Assembly (NCBI GenBank): GCA_027459365.1
Contig: DAIDIM010000107.1
Coordinates: forward strand, 1 to 12,206
Source of the DNA: Chlamydiota bacterium
Lineage (GTDB): Bacteria; Chlamydiota; Chlamydiia; Chlamydiales; SM23-39
Length of the DNA stretch: 12,206 nucleotides
Reading direction: 5' to 3'
Shown here: piece after piece, positions 1 to 7,035 of the stretch
Layout of the letters: each line of letters starts with the position of its first letter
Numbering within the stretch: the first letter of the stretch is position 1
Translations under genes and position numbers: made by a program
Notes under the pieces: model-generated
What the model saw: the letters and a program-made list of their open reading frames with translations, nothing else
Database searches by the model: none
Told to the model about the DNA's origin: nothing

Positions 1-161
1 TAACTACTGAATCTGTATCTATAAGATTTCTCTTAAAAGATACTTGTATTGTTTGACAATGATTTCTCAAAGAACAAACAATAAGTCTTCGAGCCGCTCT
101 TTGTTTATCGCGTCTCTTTAATTATTATCTTACAAATTAAACATTTATTTCGCAAATAAAA
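1..161. other. AT-rich noncoding left edge
   Basis: No coding region or RNA gene is recognisable here. The only structure is an AT-only inverted repeat at 144-160 (TTTATTT, loop CGC, AAATAAA), lying just past the stop codon of the leftward gene that ends at 162. It is not followed by a T-run on the minus strand, so it is at best a weak transcription end. A TTGACA at 53-58 has no -10 box at usable spacing. Confidence 0.4.
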
Positions 162-716
162 TTATTTAATTTCTGCTACCAATTCATAACTAGATTGTTG
201 CGTGCTTAAACTCACAGCATGCTCTTGTTTAGCTATTGAAATATGAAGGGGATTATTTAAGCGAAGAGGCCTAAGCCCATATTTTTTTCTAAGCTTCTCT
301 AAATCAGGAGATTCAACAATTAAGGCAATGAAATTTTTGTCCTTAAGATGCACGATCCGAAAATTCTTGATGGTAAAAGTGTATTCTTGGCCAATTTCTT
401 CAATATGCTGAAGTTTTTTCCCTTTAAATGTATCGATTACGCTAATATGTGCACCAAGATAATCATGAGGCTTTTCGTATCCAAATGGGACAAATTTTGA
501 ATACAAATCATCGATATAACTATCATCCACCTTTAAATAAATGAAGCCATCTTTCGCTTGCTGGAGAATGCCTTCTTTGGGGAGATTGGCCTTTACCCAC
601 GGGAGTTCTTGCTTTAAAATGGCAGAAATTTTTTTGTCTTGCGCATCTGTCGTGCTTGCGGGGGCAGCACCAACAACAGCGGAAATCAGTAAGAAGAAGA
701 GAAAGAATTTTTTCAT
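162..716 (-). CDS. Exported 2H-phosphoesterase-like protein (two HxS motifs)
   Basis: This 184-residue protein starts with a clear Sec signal peptide: a KK n-region, a hydrophobic core at residues 4-16, and a likely cleavage after AAPA near residue 20. The mature part carries HIS at residues 90-92 (context GAHISVI) and HIS at 158-160 (context PLHISIA). Two H-x-[ST]-hydrophobic motifs about 70 residues apart, each in a beta strand, define the 2H phosphoesterase superfamily (LigT, CPDase and AKAP7-like enzymes). The surrounding strand and helix pattern also fits: strands at 57-63, 111-124 and 128-135, and a helix at 138-146. Such enzymes hydrolyse cyclic or 2'-5' phosphodiester bonds; the substrate here is unknown. 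The ATG overlaps the TGA of the upstream gene as ATGA, and there is no good Shine-Dalgarno sequence, which suggests translational coupling. The fold is inferred from motifs only, without an alignment. Location would be periplasm or outside the cell. Confidence 0.7.
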   Translation of the reverse strand: MKKFFLFFLLISAVVGAAPASTTDAQDKKISAILKQELPWVKANLPKEGILQQAKDGFIYLKVDDSYIDDLYSKFVPFGYEKPHDYLGAHISVIDTFKGKKLQHIEEIGQEYTFTIKNFRIVHLKDKNFIALIVESPDLEKLRKKYGLRPLRLNNPLHISIAKQEHAVSLSTQQSSYELVAEIK

Positions 717-2728
717 GATAATTTGTATCCAATTTTTTTGAATTTTTCTAAATTCATGTAGTGTATGAATTTATTCCAATTGAATAAATTCTTAAATTTT
801 TTGTCTTCTTTTTTGATAAGAAAAAGAATTGGGACAGATTTGAAAAAAAGAGCGCTGGAATAGGACAACTCTCTCATGATTGCAAGAGGAACCAGATAAG
901 AGGCCTCGATTGCTGCATAGATCGCCTGTTTATCTGCTTGCGTATAGATCCAATTTACATGCAATAAATCAAATTCATGATCTTCGGGAAAACTTTCTTT
1001 AAAGAGAGTAAGGATTTGAGTGTCTAAATCGAGATCTCCTTTAAGTCGATTGAGAAACGGGTTATCGGACGCTTCTTTTTGGAATTCGCGATGAACAAAA
1101 TTTAGACAGTCGATGCGTGTAGCAACGGGAAATGGATGGAACGATTTTGTAAGGCTAGGATTGGTATTGAGCACCGTTTTTTTATCGATCGTGGCATGTT
1201 TTTGGGTCTCAATGATGAGAAATTCATTCGAACGTAAAGGACAAATCCAGCCTCTTTGATCCATTGAAAGGGCAAGTTCCGATAGGAACTGATTCAGTTT
1301 TTTTCTTCCCGCTTGGGGATTGGTCTTTATTTTATTGATGATAAAGCCCGATTTGGAATTTTTCAGATTAAAAAGGAGGGTATAGATCGACTGTTTTTTA
1401 ATGCTGTTGATCGTAGCCATGGAGGGCAGCCAACTTTTAATCAATAGAAGGACAATGGCAATCAGGGCAATGATTAGGGAAAGGCTTATCCCTAAAAAAG
1501 AGGGGTAGAAATAAACTCCAATGAGAAAGAGGCCAACTCCAATGATCGATGAGGCGATGAGGTCGGCATACCTATTTTGACTGAAAGTGTGTATTTCCAT
1601 GTAAGAAAAGATAGAAACAAAGATAAAAAACACCAAAATGACAGCGGAATATAACAATAAGTGTTCTCGATAAAAATAGTAGGTAAGAGGAATCGTCATC
1701 GTGTAAAAAATGAGGGAAATTACAACAGAGGCGATGAGAAGGGCTTTGAGAAATTGGTTGTAAAAGGGAGGATAGGCCTCTTCACACATTTTTTTGAAAT
1801 CATAGTAGAAGAACGCCAATCCCCAGCTGGAATAGCTGTGATAGATCAGTCTGAGCATGAAGAGATACAGAATGAAATTAGGATAACTTTTCATATCCGA
1901 AAAAAAAAGGATAAAAAGCAATGTTTCTATACTGAGTGCAATGCCTGCAAGATAACTCATTATACTATTGAATTTCGGAACTTTTAGACAAAACTTGAAA
2001 AAAGATTTTATTCTGGGAAAAATCAGCGGCCGTAAGCGTAGATTTCGATAGGTAACACCAATATAATATACTTTCACAGCCCCATCGAGAAGGCGCGCAA
2101 TGATGAAAGCAAAGGGTAGGCCAATGACTCCAAAAAAATGCCAAAGTAAAATCAGGATGATCAATGAGAGGATCCCAGGACCTATGATGGAGGTCAAAGG
2201 GCGATAAATTCTCCTGATTGCCAGTGCTCCTGAACGGTAGGTTTCAATCCAAAATTCTAAAATACAGGCAATCGCAAAACCGATAATATAAAGCTGAAAA
2301 ATCAAATTTTCAAATGGAGAAAACTGAAAATTTTGATGAAGAAAATATCCCATAGTAAAAATGACAACCCAGGCCGCAAAAATGACGCTTAGGACAAGCC
2401 AATGGCTAATCGACTCATTTGTAGCTAACCGATCAGAAAACGAATAGCGCCCGCGCACATATTCTCGCATGATCTCCAAACATCCCCACCATCCTGCCGC
2501 CGCCAAACTTAAGGCCAGTCGCATAAAGACAATTTTCTCAATTAAAAGCGCCGAAATCGCACCACGGATCAAAAACAACTCTACGATTTCAACCGATAGA
2601 GAGATTAAAGAGACCACCAAAAAGAACCGCATTCGATAGACGATATAAGAGATATATTTGGAACTAAAAATGGCATCGCGAAGGGTATAGCGGGTGAATA
2701 GATTGTTGAAGCGTGAAACAAGACCCAT
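713..2728 (-). CDS. Polytopic membrane protein with C-terminal soluble domain
   Basis: I do not recognise this 671-residue protein with certainty. Residues about 35-433 hold roughly a dozen hydrophobic segments (for example 35-54, 66-82, 109-131, 143-160, 178-213, 256-277, 284-300, 328-348, 358-376, 389-433). The general look is that of a MOP-type flippase or transporter, but no signature motif proves it. Residues 434-671 are soluble and basic, probably cytoplasmic. Residues 445-508 read like a worn GGDEF domain: a hydrophobic strand (TLLFNL), a helix, and a second strand running into RSNEFLII, where active cyclases have GGDEF. It lies 33 bp downstream of pgpH and overlaps the next gene by 4 bp (ATGA), so the three are probably one transcript. 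No Shine-Dalgarno precedes the ATG. Coding status is secure; function is not. Confidence 0.85.
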   Translation of the reverse strand: MGLVSRFNNLFTRYTLRDAIFSSKYISYIVYRMRFFLVVSLISLSVEIVELFLIRGAISALLIEKIVFMRLALSLAAAGWWGCLEIMREYVRGRYSFSDRLATNESISHWLVLSVIFAAWVVIFTMGYFLHQNFQFSPFENLIFQLYIIGFAIACILEFWIETYRSGALAIRRIYRPLTSIIGPGILSLIILILLWHFFGVIGLPFAFIIARLLDGAVKVYYIGVTYRNLRLRPLIFPRIKSFFKFCLKVPKFNSIMSYLAGIALSIETLLFILFFSDMKSYPNFILYLFMLRLIYHSYSSWGLAFFYYDFKKMCEEAYPPFYNQFLKALLIASVVISLIFYTMTIPLTYYFYREHLLLYSAVILVFFIFVSIFSYMEIHTFSQNRYADLIASSIIGVGLFLIGVYFYPSFLGISLSLIIALIAIVLLLIKSWLPSMATINSIKKQSIYTLLFNLKNSKSGFIINKIKTNPQAGRKKLNQFLSELALSMDQRGWICPLRSNEFLIIETQKHATIDKKTVLNTNPSLTKSFHPFPVATRIDCLNFVHREFQKEASDNPFLNRLKGDLDLDTQILTLFKESFPEDHEFDLLHVNWIYTQADKQAIYAAIEASYLVPLAIMRELSYSSALFFKSVPILFLIKKEDKKFKNLFNWNKFIHYMNLEKFKKIGYKLS

Positions 2729-2736
2729 AAAAACTA

Positions 2737-2765
2737 ACAGTAAAATTCAAAGAATAATAAGTCAA
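2737..2765 (-). promoter_or_regulatory. Possible internal promoter before the membrane protein gene
   Basis: On the minus strand TTGACT (2760-2765) is followed after 17 bp by TACTGT (2737-2742). The -35 match is 5 of 6, the -10 match only 3 of 6. The -35 box overlaps the pgpH stop codon. Only 8 bp separate the -10 box from the ATG at 2728, so a transcript from here would be almost leaderless. It could also be chance in AT-rich DNA within an operon. Confidence 0.3.
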
Positions 2766-4852
2766 TTTTTAGGATATTTGATGCGGACATGATACAGCAA
2801 TGGAAGGGCGCTCAATAAGGCTTTTTTGATCAGGCTGATCTCTTCAAAGGTGAGTTTGCTCTCATCAAACTGACCATCTTCTGCTTTTCCTGCAATGATC
2901 CGATCAATCAATTCTTTCAAAGCCACTTCGCTTGTCTCATCGATTGACCGAGAAGCTGCTTCGATGCTATCGCAAATCATGATAATCGCCGATTCTTTGG
3001 AGTGGGGTTTTGGACCGGGATAGCGGAAATCAGACTCTTTCACCGCCTCTTTATCCCCTCCTCGATTCTTCAGCTCTTCATAATAAAAATAGTCTGCGCG
3101 AGTGGTTCCATGATGCTCGCGGATGATATCGATAAATGACTCTGGTAAATGGTGTTTTTGTGCAATCGCAACACCATCTGCAACATGGGAAATGATGACC
3201 TGTGCCGATTCAATCGGAGTCAATAGCTGATGCATGTTAATACACGTTTGTTGATTCTCCGTGTAGAATTGTGGATTTTTCATTTTCCCAATATCGTGAT
3301 AGAGCGTTGCTGATCTGCAGAAAAGTCCATTTGCACCGATTGCTCTTGCGCATGCTTCAGCAAGACTTCCTAAAACTAGAGAATGTTGATAAGTGCCAGG
3401 AACTGCGACTGCAAATTCTCGTAAAAGCTCACTATTGGGGTTCATAAATTCAACAAGGCTCATATCTGTGGTGATGCCAAAAAGTGTTTCAAGAGCTGGC
3501 AATATTCCCACAATGACAACCGCGGTGATTAAGAGAAATGCAAATGAGGCTATTGTATCGGTCAAAAAGGAGGTGCGCCAATAATGATTTTCACTTAAGA
3601 CAAAAGCATAGAGGACGGGAATGGCGCTTGCCGCTGATTTTAGACAAACGGCGAACACCTCTTTACGCCGCCTCAAACTTTGGCTACAAATAATAATGAC
3701 AATGGAACAGACAAGATTCACAACTAAGAAACGGCTGTGATCCACAGCTAAGCTAACAGACAAAATAATGGACAGGAAAGTTGCTGCAAAAAGCGCCGTA
3801 CGTGGAGAGAGCATGATACAGATCAACAGCGTTGCAAAAGGGGCTAAAATGGGATAGCGCACTTCACCAATCACAGTTGATGTGCTTCTCAATAAAATAT
3901 ATTCAGTGAGTTTGGCTAAAAGCAAAGTTAAAATGACAATGCAAACAAATAGAGAGATGCGTCTCAAAGAACGGATAAAATCAACTTGGCTAATTCGAAA
4001 ATATAAAGCGCTCACTGCAACAAAAATGAACGAGAGTAAAAAGCTTGCAATCCAGCTTAAAGGACCTGCTAAACGGCGATTTTCGATAATGGCCTTTTTC
4101 ATTGCCTGTAACATGGCTAAATGACGCATTGTAATTTTTTCGCCTTGATCGATGATTCTCGTTCCTGCTCTCACTTTTGTCATCTGCTCTGGAATACTTT
4201 CTCCAATTTGCGCCCGCAGAGCTTGAACAAGTCCCAGATCCTCTACAAGCTTCCAGCGAATATTTTGAAACTGATCTAGAATTGTTTGAATTGTATCGGA
4301 ATGAAAAAAATCATTTTGAGCAATCTGCGCTTGCAAACGTTGCCAAAATTCTCCTGTAATAACAGTCGGATTCGACCCATTTTCTGGAAAAAACTCATAA
4401 TAATTTGATGTTGGAATCGAATATTCCATAAGTTTCTGGATCGTTGTCAGATCTGTAAAGCGCGCTTCATACAGAAGGGTCGCGATCAGATCTGCCACTT
4501 TATACATTTCTGAAAGGCGCGATCCTTGATTTTTACTATGGATAATCCTCTCTAAATGAGACCGGACATCTTGGATTTGTTGATCATCGATTTTATAAAT
4601 TTTGCCGATATCTTGCGTTGCTTGTTGTCTTAAAATAAAAGTTGTCTCGTGATCGGGAAAAGAAAAATCAATATGGGTCACAATGAAGCGATTCGCTGTT
4701 CCATTCAGCTCTAAGATTTCGAGACGGTCCTCCCGAAAATGGAGGAAGAGAGCAAGACACACAACACAGATAAAACCAACAACAATTCTCCATCCTCTCG
4801 AATTTGATGAAAGCCACTGCATCCAGCTTTCTCGTAATCGTTCTTGTCTCAT
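2762..4852 (-). CDS. pgpH: PgpH-type 7TM-HD cyclic-dinucleotide phosphodiesterase
   Basis: This 696-residue protein has the full PgpH/YqfF architecture. There is an N-terminal membrane anchor (about 22-38), then an extracytoplasmic 7TMR-HDED-type domain (about 45-250). A bundle of seven membrane helices follows (about 263-455), and the cytoplasmic HD domain runs from about 480 to 690. The HD metal ligands are all visible: H490, H519-D520 (YHDIGK), H556, H580-H581 and D628. Their spacing matches that of PgpH, which hydrolyses c-di-AMP to pApA using a two-metal site. Chlamydia is known to make c-di-AMP with DacA, so c-di-AMP is the likely substrate. The annotated ATG at 4852 lies only about 8 bp after a TATAAT box. 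An in-frame ATG at 4822 (residue 11), preceded by GAGAAAG, would leave a normal leader and a 686-residue protein. It heads the leftward three-gene unit. Confidence 0.93.
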   Translation of the reverse strand: MRQERLRESWMQWLSSNSRGWRIVVGFICVVCLALFLHFREDRLEILELNGTANRFIVTHIDFSFPDHETTFILRQQATQDIGKIYKIDDQQIQDVRSHLERIIHSKNQGSRLSEMYKVADLIATLLYEARFTDLTTIQKLMEYSIPTSNYYEFFPENGSNPTVITGEFWQRLQAQIAQNDFFHSDTIQTILDQFQNIRWKLVEDLGLVQALRAQIGESIPEQMTKVRAGTRIIDQGEKITMRHLAMLQAMKKAIIENRRLAGPLSWIASFLLSFIFVAVSALYFRISQVDFIRSLRRISLFVCIVILTLLLAKLTEYILLRSTSTVIGEVRYPILAPFATLLICIMLSPRTALFAATFLSIILSVSLAVDHSRFLVVNLVCSIVIIICSQSLRRRKEVFAVCLKSAASAIPVLYAFVLSENHYWRTSFLTDTIASFAFLLITAVVIVGILPALETLFGITTDMSLVEFMNPNSELLREFAVAVPGTYQHSLVLGSLAEACARAIGANGLFCRSATLYHDIGKMKNPQFYTENQQTCINMHQLLTPIESAQVIISHVADGVAIAQKHHLPESFIDIIREHHGTTRADYFYYEELKNRGGDKEAVKESDFRYPGPKPHSKESAIIMICDSIEAASRSIDETSEVALKELIDRIIAGKAEDGQFDESKLTFEEISLIKKALLSALPLLYHVRIKYPKN

Positions 4853-4880
4853 GTGACTAGATTATATCACTCACATGAGA
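4847..4880. promoter_or_regulatory. Perfect 10-bp dyad over the pgpH promoter: candidate operator
   Basis: TCTCATGTGA at 4847-4856 and TCACATGAGA at 4871-4880 are exact reverse complements separated by 14 bp. The centre of the dyad falls at 4863.5, which is also the exact centre of the minus-strand TATAAT box at 4861-4866. The left arm covers the pgpH ATG at 4850-4852. A dimeric regulator bound here would block RNA polymerase. A transcript starting near 4854 would contain only one arm, so the structure should act as DNA, not as an RNA hairpin. Confidence 0.5.
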
Positions 4881-4889
4881 AGAACCATA
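4861..4889 (-). promoter_or_regulatory. pgpH promoter with extended -10
   Basis: The minus strand reads TGATATAAT, a perfect -10 hexamer (4861-4866) with the TG extension of extended -10 promoters. The -35 position at 17 bp spacing (4884-4889, TATGGT) is poor, which the TG extension commonly compensates. An A-run on this strand (4895-4903) lies upstream of the -35 position like an UP element. Predicted transcription start is near 4854. Confidence 0.55.
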
Positions 4890-4907
4890 CAAAATTTTTT
4901 TTTACAA

Positions 4908-4935
4908 TTGTCTCTTATTCAAGAACCGTTACAAT
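4908..4935 (+). promoter_or_regulatory. dnaX promoter, predicted leaderless
   Basis: TTGTCT (4908-4913) and TACAAT (4930-4935) are separated by 16 bp, and an A4T9 tract at 4891-4903 sits just upstream. The -10 box ends 6 bp before the dnaX ATG, so transcription would start at or beside the start codon. No Shine-Dalgarno is present, which agrees with a leaderless message. A second TACAAT at 4903-4908 has no matching -35. Confidence 0.45.
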
Positions 4936-4941
4936 AGTAAG

Positions 4942-6432
4942 ATGCAAAAATACCAAGTCTTAGCACGTAAATATAGACCGCAAAGCTTCCAAGAGGTGGT
5001 TGGACAAGAGGTGATTGTCACGACTCTAAAGAATGCCATTCGCCTATCAAAAGTGGCACATGCTTATCTTTTTTGCGGCGGGAGAGGAACTGGGAAAACC
5101 ACACTTGCCCGACTTTTTGCAAAAGCTCTCAATTGTGCACATTTAAGTGACACACAAGAACCTTGTAATCAATGTTCCTCATGCCTTGAGATTATGGCAG
5201 GACAGTCGCTGGATGTCATCGAAATCGATGGTGCATCCAATCGGGGCATTGATGATATTCGACAAATCAATGAAATGGTTGGCTATGTTCCAAGCAACGG
5301 CCGCTACAAAATTTATATCATAGACGAAGTGCATATGCTCACAAAAGAGGCTTTCAATGCCCTTTTAAAGACTTTAGAAGAGCCGCCGCCCCTTGCAAAA
5401 TTTTTCTTTGCAACAACCGAGGCGCATAAAGTCCTTCCCACTATCATCAGCCGTTGCCAGCGCTTTGATTTGGGGCGCATTTCCATTACCCAAATTACTT
5501 CTAAACTGGAGCAAATCGCAAAAGACCTCTCCCGCGATGTCGATCCTGATGCACTGCATAAAATTGCCGATCTTTCCGATGGTTCCTTGCGCGATGCCGA
5601 ATCCCTTTTCGATCAACTCCTCTGCTTCCAAGAGGGAGCAGTAACCGCTGATGCCGTACGTCAAGTATTTGGGCTTGTCTCCGATGAATATTTTTTCACC
5701 CTCGATCAAGCCTTTCACGAGAGCAATCTTCCCTTTGCTTTTGAGCTTGTCAACCATCTGTTTGAAAGTGGTAAAGATCTTGGACATTTTCTCACTCAAC
5801 TCATCGACCATTATCGCCTGATCGCACTTGCGAAAACCATTGGCGAAAAAGGGCTCCCACCCCCCTCTTCTGCCCGTTATATGCAAACCTCTCGCTATTA
5901 CACTCAGCAACAAAGTCTTATCCTCTTAGAATATCTCATCACCTCTGAATCGAATTTTCAAAAAAGCCTCTCTCCCCGCATTTTCTTAGAAAATATTTTA
6001 TTGCACATCATCCGGACAAAAAACCGCATCCCCGTTGAAGTCTTGGTGCGCAGGTTATCGGAATTAGAAGGAAAACTCAAAGAGGAACCTAAAATTGAGG
6101 CTCCTCCGGTAATCCCAGAATCTAAACTTGAGATCCCTCAGGTTCTCAACCCGATACCTGCAGTAGCTCCCCCGGCAATCCCAGAATCCAAAATTGAGGC
6201 CCGCCCTGTCCTTAAACCAATACCTACAGCGGCACCCCCCGCAATCCCAGAATCTAAACTTGAGATCCCTCCGGCCCTCAAACCAATACCTGCAGTAGCT
6301 CCTCCCTCAACGAAAATAGGAGAGCCGGCAATCGTCTTGCCTGCAGAACAAATGCCTAAAAAACATCAAAGCCATTATGATACCCTGATGCGATTTGCGG
6401 CGGTGGAATTAGAGGGATCGTTAAAAAATTAA
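4942..6432 (+). CDS. dnaX: DNA polymerase III clamp-loader subunit gamma/tau
   Basis: The AAA+ motor subunit of the replicative clamp loader, 496 residues, cytoplasmic. Seen in order: family-typical N-terminus (YQVLARKYRPQSF), Walker A GGRGTGKTT at 46-54, the four zinc cysteines C65, C75, C78 and C81, Walker B IYIIDEVHML at 124-133, sensor 1 (FFATTE, 155-160), the SRC arginine-finger motif at 170-172 and sensor 2 (GSLRDAE, 214-220). The lid and collar domains extend to about residue 375. A Pro-rich linker with three 22-residue repeats (387-452) follows, then a short tail (DTLMRFAAVELEG). The tau-type DnaB- and alpha-binding domains of E. coli are missing. Chlamydiae carry two dnaX-like genes, and this matches dnaX_1 by context. 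The start is fixed by the conserved N-terminus, since the next Met is residue 86. It is followed after 9 bp by ybaB. Confidence 0.96.
   Translation: MQKYQVLARKYRPQSFQEVVGQEVIVTTLKNAIRLSKVAHAYLFCGGRGTGKTTLARLFAKALNCAHLSDTQEPCNQCSSCLEIMAGQSLDVIEIDGASNRGIDDIRQINEMVGYVPSNGRYKIYIIDEVHMLTKEAFNALLKTLEEPPPLAKFFFATTEAHKVLPTIISRCQRFDLGRISITQITSKLEQIAKDLSRDVDPDALHKIADLSDGSLRDAESLFDQLLCFQEGAVTADAVRQVFGLVSDEYFFTLDQAFHESNLPFAFELVNHLFESGKDLGHFLTQLIDHYRLIALAKTIGEKGLPPPSSARYMQTSRYYTQQQSLILLEYLITSESNFQKSLSPRIFLENILLHIIRTKNRIPVEVLVRRLSELEGKLKEEPKIEAPPVIPESKLEIPQVLNPIPAVAPPAIPESKIEARPVLKPIPTAAPPAIPESKLEIPPALKPIPAVAPPSTKIGEPAIVLPAEQMPKKHQSHYDTLMRFAAVELEGSLKN
6100..6297 (+). repeat. Three tandem 66-bp repeats inside dnaX
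   Basis: Copies at 6100-6165, 6166-6231 and 6232-6297 each encode a 22-residue unit of the form APPxIPESKxExxxxLxPIPxx. Copies 1 and 3 are most alike; copy 2 differs mainly in the middle (ARPVLKPIPTA). The repeats are in frame, so gain or loss of a unit would change only linker length. A fourth partial unit (APPS) follows. Confidence 0.9.
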
Positions 6433-6441
6433 AGGAGAGAC

Positions 6442-6720
6442 ATGGGAAGTGGATTTTCAAAAATGAAAAAGCAAGCGCGTGCAATGCAAGCGCAAATGAG
6501 CCAAGTGCGTGAACAACTTCAAACAAAACAGGTCGAAGGGCAAGCAGGCAACGGGCTTGTGACAGTGACCCTCAATGGTGAAAAAGAGCTAAAAAAAATC
6601 GACATCAAGCCTGAATGCTTAACAGATGCAGAAGGTCTACAAGATCTCATTTTAGCAGCTTATGCAGACGCAGCAAAAAGGGTGGATGCCGAGCAACCTC
6701 AAACACCCTTTTCCTTCTGA
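6442..6720 (+). CDS. ybaB: YbaB/EbfC nucleoid-associated protein
   Basis: A 92-residue DNA-binding protein of the YbaB/EbfC family. These proteins form a tweezer-like dimer and coat the nucleoid. The N-terminal helix (GSGFSKMKKQARAMQAQMSQ) and the core strand and turn (VEGQAGNGLVTVTLNGEKELKKI) are family-typical, followed by the C-terminal helix with DLILAAYADAAKRV. It is slightly shorter than the usual 100-110 residues because the Gly/Met-rich tail is reduced. A good Shine-Dalgarno (AGGAGA) lies just before the ATG, 9 bp after the dnaX stop, so the two genes are co-transcribed. In many bacteria recR follows this pair; it does not here. Confidence 0.95.
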   Translation: MGSGFSKMKKQARAMQAQMSQVREQLQTKQVEGQAGNGLVTVTLNGEKELKKIDIKPECLTDAEGLQDLILAAYADAAKRVDAEQPQTPFSF

Positions 6721-7035
6721 AATACGAATCGAAAACTTATCCTCTCGTATGTTGAATGGTTGGCCTACGCCCAATAGGAGGAGCAACTGCCGCGCTTGCA
6801 GTATTATTTTAAATTGGTCCAATCGATGTCATAGCTCGTACTACAACCTTTGCTCTGGAATTCTTGATCAATCACCTCTTGCTTGGCGTACTATTTGTGG
6901 AATTACAGCACTTGTCAGTTTAAGCAGCCTATTTGCTCAACTGCGGATTCCAATGAATTTCGAAGAATTTATTCCCCTTCAAAAGAATTCCTTGCTACAT
7001 AAAATCGTGAATCCCTGGAAAGAGGCATTTACATT
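6721..7035 (+). pseudogene. Possible decayed membrane-protein gene after ybaB
   Basis: This 315-bp gap between convergent genes has no intact gene that I trust. Protein-like stretches change frame. Starting at 6756, one frame reads VGLRPIGGATAALAVLF, stops, then continues as a hydrophobic run (TTTFALEFLINHLLLGVLF). A different frame gives WRTICGITALVSLSSLF and then a plausible C-terminus (NFEEFIPLQKNSLLHKI), ending at 7039, 4 bp into the ptsI stop region. One stop and at least one frameshift would be needed to join them. It could instead be ordinary noncoding DNA, or a 125-residue reading frame starting inside ybaB. No terminator hairpin with a T-run was found for either convergent operon. 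Confidence 0.3.

Noticed and set aside
53..58. TTGACA as a plus-strand promoter
   Set aside because: No -10-like hexamer lies 16-18 bp downstream and no plus-strand gene follows.
5374..5913. 179-codon open frame antisense to dnaX
   Set aside because: It lies wholly opposite the conserved dnaX AAA+ and collar regions and its translation shows no domain or ribosome site.
5950..5975. Possible programmed frameshift at the A-run in dnaX
   Set aside because: The run reads TTT CAA AAA AGC in the coding frame, not the X XXY YYZ arrangement of the E. coli dnaX slip site, and no stimulatory hairpin was apparent.
6721..7035. recR, which often follows dnaX-ybaB
   Set aside because: No RecR zinc-finger or Toprim motif is readable in any frame.
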